Assembly: GCA_028291125.1 (NCBI GenBank)
Contig: JAQGIN010000354.1
Coordinates: 1-6,807 of the forward strand
Direction of reading: 5' to 3'
DNA from: Caulobacter sp.
Lineage (GTDB): Bacteria; Pseudomonadota; Alphaproteobacteria; Caulobacterales; Caulobacteraceae
Length of the DNA stretch: 6,807 nt
A program made the translations under genes and the position numbers. Under the pieces are notes generated by a model. It was not told the DNA's origin, searched no databases, and worked only from the letters and a program-made list of their open reading frames with translations. This document shows, one piece after another, positions 1 through 6,400 of the stretch. Position 1 is the stretch's first letter; every line of letters begins with the position of its first letter.

Positions 1-1
1 C

Positions 2-595
2 GACGGATATCTAAGCTTTGGGTCGGACGGCGCCGGCGGAACCCGGGTCTATTACGATCCGGATGGCCACGGGACCGCCAATCCGTGGCCGTTCCTGGTC
101 ACCACCCTGGACGGCGTGGCGCCGGCCGGCCTGACGGCGGCGGCCCTGACGACCGCGGGCGGCTCGGTTCCGACGACGCCGGCGGCGCCGGCTGGCGTGG
201 TGCTCACCGCCGCAAACGACTCGGGATCGGTCCTGATCGGCGGCGCCGGCGCCGACACCTTCAACGCCAGCCAGGGGGCCGACACCCTGACCGGCGGGGC
301 GGGGGCCGACACCTTCACCTTCGCCCATCTGCCCTGGAACGCGGGCCACATCACCGACTTCACCGTCGGCGTGGACCACTTGAACCTCAAGGCCCTGTTC
401 GTGGCCGCCGGCTACAGCGGCGCCAATCCGATCGCCGACGGCGTGCTGAGCTTCCGGGCTGACGGGGCGGGCTCCACCCAGGTCTATTTCGACCCGGACG
501 GCGCGGGGACGGGCAGTCCGTGGCCGTTCTTGATCACCACCCTGGATCACGTCGCCCCCGGCGCCCTGACCGCCGCTGATTGGGACTTCCGCTAA
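2..595 (+). CDS. C-terminal part of an RTX-type protein with two tandem type I secretion target modules (5' truncated)
   Basis: The reading frame is open from the window edge to TAA at 593-595 and gives 197 residues; the start lies upstream. The first ~54 visible residues are the end of one module (VYYDPDG, then PWPFLVTTLDGVAP). A spacer rich in Ala, Thr and Pro follows. A complete second module runs from about visible residue 68 to the end: glycine/aspartate nonapeptide-like repeats (GGAGADTF twice), PWNAGHITDF, a VGVDHLNLKALF strand, STQVYFDPDG, and PWPFLITTLDHV, ending in the hydrophobic tail DWDFR. This is the pattern of calcium-binding RTX repeats plus the VC_A0849-type type I secretion C-terminal target domain, so the protein is predicted to leave the cell in one step through an ABC/MFP/TolC exporter and fold in external calcium. 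The module resembles both modules of the GH16 protein downstream. The catalytic or adhesive part is outside the window, so the function is unknown. Confidence 0.85.
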   Translation, partial: DGYLSFGSDGAGGTRVYYDPDGHGTANPWPFLVTTLDGVAPAGLTAAALTTAGGSVPTTPAAPAGVVLTAANDSGSVLIGGAGADTFNASQGADTLTGGAGADTFTFAHLPWNAGHITDFTVGVDHLNLKALFVAAGYSGANPIADGVLSFRADGAGSTQVYFDPDGAGTGSPWPFLITTLDHVAPGALTAADWDFR

Positions 596-626
596 GCCTT
601 GAGCATGGGCGAACAGTAAGGCTTAG
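592..626 (+). terminator. Possible terminator hairpin overlapping the stop codon of the upstream RTX gene
   Basis: A perfect 9-bp inverted repeat has arms CTAAGCCTT (592-600) and AAGGCTTAG (618-626) with a 17-base loop. The first arm contains the TAA stop. No T-run follows, so it is not a canonical intrinsic terminator. A second, shorter stem (ACGCT 638-642 with AGCGT 653-657) lies just after it. The pair could end transcription or protect the mRNA 3' end; this is inference. Confidence 0.35.
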
Positions 627-842
627 AGTATATGCTGACGCTTCTAAGCTTCAGCGTTGATCTGGCGCCGTGAACGGTCGCATTGCGATGCAACTTCTAG
701 TCACGGTCGATGGTGTCCAGGGCATAAGTTCTTAGCCGTCGCCATAATGCGCTGAAAATATTTTACGCTTTCCCCTTGCTGGTGAGCGAACTCAACGGCG
801 CTTTGTGTGTTGCTGTCTCCGGGACGCTGGAGACGCTGTTTT
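596..842. other. Noncoding gap between the two RTX genes
   Basis: These 247 bases hold no supported gene. The sequence is clearly less GC-rich than the genes, notably the run GAAAATATTTTACG near 753-766, which fits a promoter region for the downstream gene. CATAAT at 743-748 resembles a -10 box, but I see no convincing -35 partner at the right spacing and no sigma-54 type element. Two stem-loops sit at the left end (592-626, 638-657) and one at the right end (815-834). An in-frame GTG at 807 could extend the downstream protein by 12 residues, but it lacks the good ribosome site that the ATG at 843 has. Confidence 0.5.
815..834 (+). promoter_or_regulatory. Ribosome binding site inside a perfect hairpin, upstream of the GH16 gene
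   Basis: GGAGA at 829-833 lies 9 bases before the ATG at 843 and is the best Shine-Dalgarno sequence here; it decides the start. It forms the 3' arm of a perfect 6-bp inverted repeat, GTCTCC (815-820) and GGAGAC (829-834), around the 8-base loop GGGACGCT. In the mRNA this stem would hide the ribosome site. That suggests translation may be restrained until the stem opens (by temperature, a protein, an RNA or ribosome standby). The pairing is seen directly; regulation is inference. Confidence 0.5.
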
Positions 843-3800
843 ATGACCTACCTAAATTATCGCGGCATGGTGATGCCGCTCAGCGCGCCGGAAGAAGCGC
901 GCATCGCCGGCACCTCCATGGGCGGCGAGACGATCTACGCCCCCAACGGCGCCTCCTCGCTGTCGGGGGAGGGTGGCGGCGACATCCTCGTCGGCAACAA
1001 TTTCGACAACCGTCACTGGATCACCGATCCGAAGGACCAGGTGATCGAGCAGGCGGGCGGCGGTATCGACACCGAGATCGGCTGGACCTCGATCAAGCTG
1101 GCGGCGAACGTCGAGAACCTGCAGGTCAATGGCGCCTTCAACTACGCGGTCGGCAACAACCTCAGCAATCTGATCATCGTCGACGACCAGCCCCACTGGA
1201 TCTACGGCGCCGGCGGCGACGACGTCCTGGTCGGCGGCCCCACCTCGAGCAACACCTATGTCATCCGGGCCGGCGAGGGCTCCGACGTCATCTATAATTG
1301 GAACGGCAACAGCCATCTGCAGTTGCTCAACTACGGCTTCGGATCCGCCGGCCAATTGAAAGCGGCGATGAGCCAGGTCGGCTCGGACGTGGTCCTCAAG
1401 CTGAGCGCCACCGAGACCTTGACCTTCCGCGACGTGACTCCGGCCGCCTTCACGGACAGTCAGTTCCTGCTGCCGCTGGACGTCTCCAAGCTGGGCGCAT
1501 TGACCTTCGCCGACGAGTTCGACGGCCTTTCGCTCTATGACCCGTCGACCCAGACCGGAAAGTGGAACACCACCTTCGGCGGCAATCTCAAGGACCCCTG
1601 GGCCTATACCCTGCCGTCGAACGGCGAGCGCCAAGTCTACACCACGCCCGGCTTCTACGGTCAGGGCGAGCAGGCCTTGGATTTCAACGCCCTGAGCACC
1701 GCGGGCGGGATCCTCACCATCAAGGCCGAGCAGATCGCCCAGGACGACCGCGACGCCGCCTGGGGCCGTGAATACAGCTCCGGCATGATCAACACCCTGG
1801 GCAGCTTCGAGCAGCAGTACGGCTATTTCGAAATGCGGGCCGAACTGCCGACCGCGGCGGGCACCTGGCCGGCCTTCTGGATGATGCCGACGCCCTATGC
1901 GGCCCAGATCGAGGCCGACATCATGGAGGGTTTGGCCCTCACGCCAAACGTGGACTATCGCCGCGCCTGGGGCGGGTCCGAGAACCTCTACGACAACGCC
2001 TATTCGATCGATCCGTCCGGCTACCACACCTACGGCATGCTGTGGACCCCGACCAACGTCACCTTCTACTATGACGGCGTCGCCGTGCTGCAGGCGCCCA
2101 CCCCGGCCAACTGGACCATGCCGATGGGCATGATCATCAACATGGCGGTCGGCGGCTGGGGCGGCGAGCCCAACGAGCACGCCTATCCGGCCGAGATGCA
2201 CGTCGACTACGTGCACGCCTACGCCCTGGCGCAGGGCGGCACCGTCGTCGAGACGGGCGTACCGGCCGTGCCGCCAGCCACCCTGCGCACCGACGGCGGC
2301 GCCACCAGCGGCCAGACCAGCACGCCGGTGCTGTTCGACGACAGCGGCCAGGCGGTCACCACCGCCCACGTCGCCGTCTATGACGCCAAGCCGACCAGCC
2401 TTCCGGCGGGCAAGACCTTCGTCATCTGGGAGGACGCCGGCGCGGTGTTCGGGGCGGTCTCGGATGGAACCACCCTGGCGGCGGGAACCCCCCTGATGGC
2501 GGGAGACTCGCGCGTCTTCACCGGGGCGGGGACCTGGCTGTCGGACGGCAAGGTGGTGGTCGGCTATATGAAGGCCGCCGCCGACGGTTCGGGTCAGGCG
2601 GCCTGGGCGATGATCTTCGATCCGGCCACCAAGACCTTCAGCCGCCATGAGCTGGGGGCGTCGACCGGCGACATCGATTTCGTCGCCACCGCCAATGGCG
2701 GCTTCGCGGCCAGCTGGGACGGGCCCGACGGCCTGGTCTACGGGCGCGGCTATGACGGCTTCGTCTATGACGGCGAGGGCTGGTACGGACCGACCCGCCA
2801 ATTGACCGGCGACCTGACCGGCCGCACCGCCACGGGCGAGTTGATCGCCAGCGACGCGGCGGGCCATCAGCAGCTTTACGACATGATCAATCCGCCGCGT
2901 GGGGTGACCGCGGTGATCTCCATCGGGCCGATGGCTGGGGTCAGCCACCCCGAGGGCGACACCGGCGCCACGCTCTACACCTTCACTTTGACCCGCGATT
3001 GGGATCAGAGCGAAAAGTCCACCGTGGCCTGGAGCGTGCGCGGCCAGGGCGCGACGCCCACCGACGCCGCGGACTTCCAGGGCGGCGTGGCGCCGTCCGG
3101 CGTCGTCACCTTCGAGATCAACCAGGCGACGGCCGTCGTCCAGGTCTGGGTCAGGGGCGACACCCTCGTCGAGGGCGACGAGAGCTTCCTGGTCACCCTA
3201 TCCAATCCCGTCGGGGCCAAGCTGGGCCAAGCCACCGCGACCGGCTTCGTGACCGAGGACGACACCGCCTCTTCGGCGCCGCCGGTGATCGAACTGGCCA
3301 CCCCGACCGTGACCCATGCCGAGGGCGCCTCGGGCGCGACGGCCTACAGCTATGTGGTGACCCGTTCGGGCTCGACGACCGCCGCCGCCACCGTCACCTG
3401 GGCGGTCGCCGGTTCGGGCGCCAACCCTGCCGACGCCGCCGACTTCGCCGGCGGGGTCCTGCCCGGTGGCGCATTGAGCTTCGCCGCCGGCGAGACCAGC
3501 AAGACCATCATCGTCAATGTCGCCGGCGACGCCGTCGTCGAGACCAACGAGGGCTTCACCCTGACCCTGACCGGGTCGACGGGGGCGACCTTGGGGACGG
3601 CGACCACGGCCGCTGGCGTGATCACCAACGACGACACCGCGCCCGCCGCGCCGGTGATCGGCCTGTCGACCGCTTCGGTGACCCACGCCGAGGGCGCCTC
3701 GGGCCTAACGGCCTACAGCTATGTGGTGACGCGTTCCGGCGCGACGAGCGCGGCCTCGAGCGTCAACTGGGCGGTCGCCGGTTCGGGCGCCAACCCGGCC

Positions 3801-5201
3801 GACGCCGCCGACTTCGCCGGCGGGGTCTTGCCCGGCGGGACGGTGACCTTCGCCGCCGGCGAGACCACCAAGACCATCACCGTCAATGTCGCCGGCGACG
3901 CCGTCGTCGAGACCGACGAGGGCTTCACCCTGACCCTGACCGGGCCGACGGGAGCGACCTTGGGGACGCCGGCCACGGCCGCCGGCGTGATCACCAACGA
4001 CGACACCGCGCCATCGGGCCAGGTGCTCACCTCCGATGGTTACGGCGTGACCCTGACCGGCGGGGCCGGCGACGACACCCTGATCGCCGGCCAGGGCCCG
4101 GACGTCCTCACCGGCGGGGGCGGCGCCGATCGCTTCGTGTTCAAGGACGCCCCCTGGAACGCCGGACGGATCACCGACTTCGCGGTCGGAACCGATCGAC
4201 TGGATCTGTCGGCCCTGTTGCAGGCCAGCGGCGCCGGGGCCGACCCGGTCGCCGAGGGGCGCATCATCCTGCGGGCCGCCGGCGCCGACACCCAGGTGCT
4301 GTTCGACAGCGATGGTCCGGCCGCGGGCAATCCCTGGCCGATCACCGTCACCACCCTGACCGGCGTAGGGGCCAATAGCGTCACCTGGGCGCAGCTTTCC
4401 GGCGGCGGCTCGTCCACGCCGCCGCCGCCCCCGTCGTCGCCCGTCGTCAGCCTATCGACCACATCGGTCAGCCACGCCGAGGGGGCGTCGGGCCTGACGG
4501 CCTACAGCTATGTGGTGACGCGGACCGGCTCGACCTCCGCCGCCTCCAGCGTCGCCTGGACGGTGGCCGGCGCGGGGAGCGACCCCGCCAACGCCGCCGA
4601 CTTCGCCGGCGGTGTGCTGCCGGGCGGGACCGTGAGCTTCGCGGTTGGCGAGACTAGCAAGACCATCACCGTCAACGTCGCCGGCGACGGGGTCGTCGAG
4701 GCCAATGAAAGCTTCACCCTGACCTTGACCGGCCCGTCCGGCGCGACCCTGGGAACGGCGACCACCGCCACCGGCCTGATCACCAATGACGACAGCGCCC
4801 CCAGCAGCGGCCAGGTGCTCACCTCCAACGGCTATGGCGTGACGCTGACCGGCGGCGCGGGCGACGACACCCTGATCGCCGGCCAGGGGCCCGACGTCCT
4901 CACCGGCGGCGGCGGCGCCGACCGCTTCGTGTTCAACGACGCGCCTTGGAATTCCGGCAAGGTGACCGACTTCACGCCGGGCGCCGACGTCCTCGATCTG
5001 CGGGGCCTGTTCGCCAAGACGACCTACGGCGGCTCCGACCCGGTCGCCGACCATCGGTTGGAATTCCGAGCCGACGGCCAGGGCTCCACCCAGGTCTATC
5101 TGGACATGGACGGACCAGGCGGCGACTGGCCGACCTTGGTGACGACCCTGACCCACGTGACGCCCTCGCAGATCAGCGCCGGCGACTGGCTGTTCCACTA
5201 G
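843..5201 (+). CDS. Type I secreted multidomain glycoside hydrolase family 16 protein with Calx-beta and RTX modules
   Basis: The product has 1452 residues and no signal peptide, as expected for a type I substrate. Residues ~20-215 are RTX-like (GNNLSNLI, GAGGDDVLVGG). Residues ~220-462 are a GH16 beta-jelly-roll: YGYFEMRAELP, W342-PAF-W346, catalytic motif E357-A-D359-I-M-E362 (nucleophile, assisting Asp and acid/base of the ExDxxE type), YHTYGMLWTP, INMAVGGWGG, and closing VDYVHAYAL. Residues ~463-690 are unassigned. Calx-beta repeats cover 691-808, 815-932, 938-1055 and 1201-1318, each ending in a DD-containing edge strand such as ITNDDT. RTX/type I target modules cover 1060-1186 and 1324-1452; a Pro/Ser linker (~1187-1200) follows the first. 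GH16 enzymes of this motif type cleave beta-1,3 or beta-1,3-1,4 glucans or related exopolysaccharides by a retaining mechanism; the substrate cannot be told here. The concept resembles rhizobial ExsH. ATG 843 is chosen over GTG 807 because of GGAGA at 829-833. No exporter gene is nearby. Confidence 0.92.
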   Translation: MTYLNYRGMVMPLSAPEEARIAGTSMGGETIYAPNGASSLSGEGGGDILVGNNFDNRHWITDPKDQVIEQAGGGIDTEIGWTSIKLAANVENLQVNGAFNYAVGNNLSNLIIVDDQPHWIYGAGGDDVLVGGPTSSNTYVIRAGEGSDVIYNWNGNSHLQLLNYGFGSAGQLKAAMSQVGSDVVLKLSATETLTFRDVTPAAFTDSQFLLPLDVSKLGALTFADEFDGLSLYDPSTQTGKWNTTFGGNLKDPWAYTLPSNGERQVYTTPGFYGQGEQALDFNALSTAGGILTIKAEQIAQDDRDAAWGREYSSGMINTLGSFEQQYGYFEMRAELPTAAGTWPAFWMMPTPYAAQIEADIMEGLALTPNVDYRRAWGGSENLYDNAYSIDPSGYHTYGMLWTPTNVTFYYDGVAVLQAPTPANWTMPMGMIINMAVGGWGGEPNEHAYPAEMHVDYVHAYALAQGGTVVETGVPAVPPATLRTDGGATSGQTSTPVLFDDSGQAVTTAHVAVYDAKPTSLPAGKTFVIWEDAGAVFGAVSDGTTLAAGTPLMAGDSRVFTGAGTWLSDGKVVVGYMKAAADGSGQAAWAMIFDPATKTFSRHELGASTGDIDFVATANGGFAASWDGPDGLVYGRGYDGFVYDGEGWYGPTRQLTGDLTGRTATGELIASDAAGHQQLYDMINPPRGVTAVISIGPMAGVSHPEGDTGATLYTFTLTRDWDQSEKSTVAWSVRGQGATPTDAADFQGGVAPSGVVTFEINQATAVVQVWVRGDTLVEGDESFLVTLSNPVGAKLGQATATGFVTEDDTASSAPPVIELATPTVTHAEGASGATAYSYVVTRSGSTTAAATVTWAVAGSGANPADAADFAGGVLPGGALSFAAGETSKTIIVNVAGDAVVETNEGFTLTLTGSTGATLGTATTAAGVITNDDTAPAAPVIGLSTASVTHAEGASGLTAYSYVVTRSGATSAASSVNWAVAGSGANPADAADFAGGVLPGGTVTFAAGETTKTITVNVAGDAVVETDEGFTLTLTGPTGATLGTPATAAGVITNDDTAPSGQVLTSDGYGVTLTGGAGDDTLIAGQGPDVLTGGGGADRFVFKDAPWNAGRITDFAVGTDRLDLSALLQASGAGADPVAEGRIILRAAGADTQVLFDSDGPAAGNPWPITVTTLTGVGANSVTWAQLSGGGSSTPPPPPSSPVVSLSTTSVSHAEGASGLTAYSYVVTRTGSTSAASSVAWTVAGAGSDPANAADFAGGVLPGGTVSFAVGETSKTITVNVAGDGVVEANESFTLTLTGPSGATLGTATTATGLITNDDSAPSSGQVLTSNGYGVTLTGGAGDDTLIAGQGPDVLTGGGGADRFVFNDAPWNSGKVTDFTPGADVLDLRGLFAKTTYGGSDPVADHRLEFRADGQGSTQVYLDMDGPGGDWPTLVTTLTHVTPSQISAGDWLFH
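3285..4007 (+). repeat. Tandem DNA repeat encoding Calx-beta repeats 2 and 3
   Basis: Two units start at 3285 and 3654, an offset of 369 bases (123 codons). Long blocks are nearly identical at DNA level, for example the stretch from GCCGGTTCGGGCGCCAAC through GACTTCGCCGGCGGGGTC in both units, and the block encoding VAGDAVVET. The encoded repeats differ mainly near their N-terminal ends. Repeat 1 (from 2913) is much more diverged, so repeats 2 and 3 look like a recent duplication or are kept alike by gene conversion. Confidence 0.85.
3654..5198 (+). repeat. Duplicated ~790-bp cassette: Calx-beta repeat plus RTX/type I target module, twice
   Basis: Calx-beta 3 with the internal module (3654-4400) and Calx-beta 4 with the terminal module (4443-5198) form a direct duplication with an offset of 789-792 bases. 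By hand alignment, 4020-4145 and 4812-4937 differ at 12 of 126 positions and at 2 of 42 amino acids. After that point the two modules diverge strongly. The Pro/Ser-rich linker (GGGSSTPPPPPSSP) separates the copies. Confidence 0.85.
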
Positions 5202-5217
5202 GTCCAGATCACCGCCG

Positions 5218-5243
5218 CGCCCTGGCCCTCCCGCGCCAGGGCG
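5218..5243 (+). terminator. Likely terminator hairpin of the GH16 gene
   Basis: A perfect 9-bp GC-rich inverted repeat, CGCCCTGGC (5218-5226) and GCCAGGGCG (5235-5243), with an 8-base loop, begins 17 bases after the TAG stop. The position and stability fit transcription termination or a 3'-end stabiliser. The bases after the stem (TTGGGCGTTG) are not a real T-run, so a Rho-aided end or a simple protective stem is also possible. Confidence 0.5.
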
Positions 5244-5411
5244 TTGGGCGTTGACCATCTAGATAGCTGGAGCCGAAACGAGGACGCCGAACTGGACCTG
5301 CGGCGGAGGGTGTTGGTCGACGGTGACGCTGGCGTTGACGCCGTCGGGCGCGTTTTAGGGGCGGCGGCCGATGGGCAGACGCCTGGGAACATCAGTATCC
5401 AAGACCTGAGC

Positions 5412-5442
5412 GGCGCGGTTCGGGAGTGTTCTCGGCCGCGCC
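5412..5442. repeat. Inverted repeat (stem-loop) upstream of the GntR gene
   Basis: Arms GGCGCGG (5412-5418) and CCGCGCC (5436-5442) pair perfectly around a 17-base loop that can form a small inner stem (GAG 5424-5426 with CTC 5431-5433). The bases after it, AAAACC, do not make a terminator on the + strand. It could be part of a structured leader or a DNA dyad. The same arm sequences recur at 6403-6409 and 6419-6425, on the other side of the regulator gene. Confidence 0.4.
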
Positions 5443-5470
5443 AAAACCAGTTCATGATAACGTGATGTTC

Positions 5471-5489
5471 GCCCGACCCCGGGGCGGGC
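5471..5489 (+). promoter_or_regulatory. Compact GC stem-loop in the leader of the GntR gene
   Basis: GCCCG (5471-5475) pairs with CGGGC (5485-5489). Two further C-G pairs form inside if A5476 bulges out, leaving a CCGG loop. CTTCATTC follows. It ends 25 bases before the start at 5515. It may terminate transcription from upstream or shape the leader; the evidence is only the pairing. Confidence 0.3.
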
Positions 5490-5514
5490 CTTCATTCGAG
5501 ATTCCCTGCTGAAC

Positions 5515-6279
5515 ATGGCGCGCAATCAAGTCCTTAGCCGAACGGCGACCCTGAGCCCCAAGACGTCGACGGCCCCGATCCGCGGCGTGATCGAGACGCA
5601 AAAAGGCTGGATGCACCAGGACGCGGTCGCGGTGTTGCGGCGGCTGATCCTGTCGGGCGAGCTGCCGCCGGGCGAGCGCTTGCGCGAGGTGGCGATCAGC
5701 GAGCGGCTGGGCATGTCACGCACTCCGATCCGCGAGGCCTTCCGCACCCTGGCCGCCGAGGGCTTGGTCGACCTGCTGCCCAATCGCAGCGTCATGGTCA
5801 GCCAGGTCAACAGCGCCGACGCGCCCGACGTCTTCGCGGTGCTCGGCGCGCTGGAATCCCTGGCCGCCCAGTTCGCCTGCGCGCGGATGAGCGATGGGCA
5901 GGTCGCGGTGCTGGTCGAGCTGCAGACCACGCTGGAACGGCAGTTCGAAATGGCCGAGCGGGTCGGCTACACCGAGACCAACCAACGGATTCGCGAGCTG
6001 ATCGTCGAAGGCTCGAACAACGCCGCCCTGATCATGGCCTGGCGATTGATCCTGCCACGCGCTCAGCGGGTCCGGACGCTGAATAATCTCGACCGACGGC
6101 GTTGGGCCGAGGCGGTCAACGAGCACCGGCAGATCACCGACGCCTTGGTCGCCCGCGACGCGGCCCGCCTGGGATCGCTGATGCCGTCGCACTTCGAGAA
6201 CGGCGTCGACTCCATGGTCCGCCGCAAGGCCGGTCGCGCGGGCAAGGTCGCGCCCGCCGCCCCCGGCGTCATCGACTAA
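5515..6279 (+). CDS. GntR-family transcriptional regulator, FadR subfamily (FCD domain)
   Basis: The product has 254 residues, typical for the family. Residues ~34-97 are a GntR winged helix-turn-helix: an N-terminal helix ending in LILSGELPPGERL, the recognition region ISERLGMSRTPIREAFRTLAAEGLV, and a wing that replaces the usual GR.G with LLPNRSVMVSQV. Residues ~105-235 are an all-helical FCD effector domain. In most FCD proteins an Asp and three His hold a metal that helps bind a small carboxylate ligand. Here H204 (in EHRQI) and H226 (in SHFEN) are present, but the usual D..FH segment reads N156-Q-R-I-R160. The metal site is therefore probably lost or altered. The first ~32 residues are an unusual polar extension; ATG 5611 (residue 33) is an alternative start, and neither start has a clear Shine-Dalgarno sequence. 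Targets and ligand are unknown. It is expected to be a dimeric repressor or activator in the cytoplasm. Confidence 0.9.
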   Translation: MARNQVLSRTATLSPKTSTAPIRGVIETQKGWMHQDAVAVLRRLILSGELPPGERLREVAISERLGMSRTPIREAFRTLAAEGLVDLLPNRSVMVSQVNSADAPDVFAVLGALESLAAQFACARMSDGQVAVLVELQTTLERQFEMAERVGYTETNQRIRELIVEGSNNAALIMAWRLILPRAQRVRTLNNLDRRRWAEAVNEHRQITDALVARDAARLGSLMPSHFENGVDSMVRRKAGRAGKVAPAAPGVID

Positions 6280-6343
6280 GGTCCCGCTCATTCAGATCTT
6301 CCGTCCATTTTAGCGCGTCGTCGCCGGCCTCGCGCCGGGCCAG

Positions 6344-6359
6344 GCCCCGCCGGCGGGGC
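6344..6359. terminator. GC palindrome downstream of the GntR gene, possible terminator
   Basis: GCCCCGCCGGCGGGGC is a perfect 16-bp palindrome starting 65 bases after the GntR stop. As RNA it gives a 6-bp G-C stem with a CCGG loop. GCGACCTGGG follows, with no T-run, so intrinsic termination is uncertain. Confidence 0.35.
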
Positions 6360-6400
6360 GCGACCTGGGGCCGATCGCCGACCAGGAGTTCAACCCCCGC

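Larger units (their letters stand above)
5202..5514. other. Noncoding gap between the GH16 gene and the GntR regulator
   Basis: These 313 bases hold no gene I can support. Short open frames exist on both strands (a TTG-started one on + at 5244-5465 and one on - at 5198-5455), but neither has a ribosome site or a recognisable product. The region contains the hairpin after the GH16 stop, a larger stem-loop at 5412-5442, a weak dyad CATnA-N5-TnATG at 5453-5467 that could be an operator, and a compact GC stem at 5471-5489 close to the regulator start. The middle stretch, ~5260-5400, shows nothing I recognise. Confidence 0.5.

Noticed and set aside
741..775. Specific sigma-70 promoter before the GH16 gene
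   Set aside because: The region is AT-rich and CATAAT (743-748) resembles a -10 box, but no -35 box at proper spacing could be found, so I did not list it as a separate promoter.
807..842. GTG at 807 as start of the GH16 protein
   Set aside because: It would add 12 residues (MLLSPGRWRRCF) and place the Shine-Dalgarno hairpin inside the coding sequence. ATG 843 has GGAGA at 9-base spacing, and the protein then begins MTYLNYRG.
852..2948. 698-codon open frame on the - strand opposite the GH16 gene
   Set aside because: It lies opposite a gene with clear GH16 motifs. Its translation is low-complexity (rich in Gly, Arg, Val, Asp) with no recognisable domain, as expected for a shadow frame in GC-rich DNA.
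2999..4378. 459-codon open frame on the + strand in another frame of the Calx-beta region
   Set aside because: The translation is almost only Arg, Gly, Asp and His repeats and mirrors the repeats of the real gene, so it is a frame shadow.
3285..5198. Regular repeats considered as a CRISPR array
   Set aside because: The units are 369 or ~790 bases long and encode protein domains in frame; there are no short repeats with unique spacers.
4452..5258. 268-codon - strand frame running past the end of the GH16 gene
   Set aside because: It is a shadow of the Calx-beta/RTX coding sequence and has no ribosome site or domain.
5244..5465. 73-codon TTG-started frame between the GH16 gene and the regulator
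   Set aside because: It has no ribosome site and no known family, and it begins within the hairpin following the GH16 gene.
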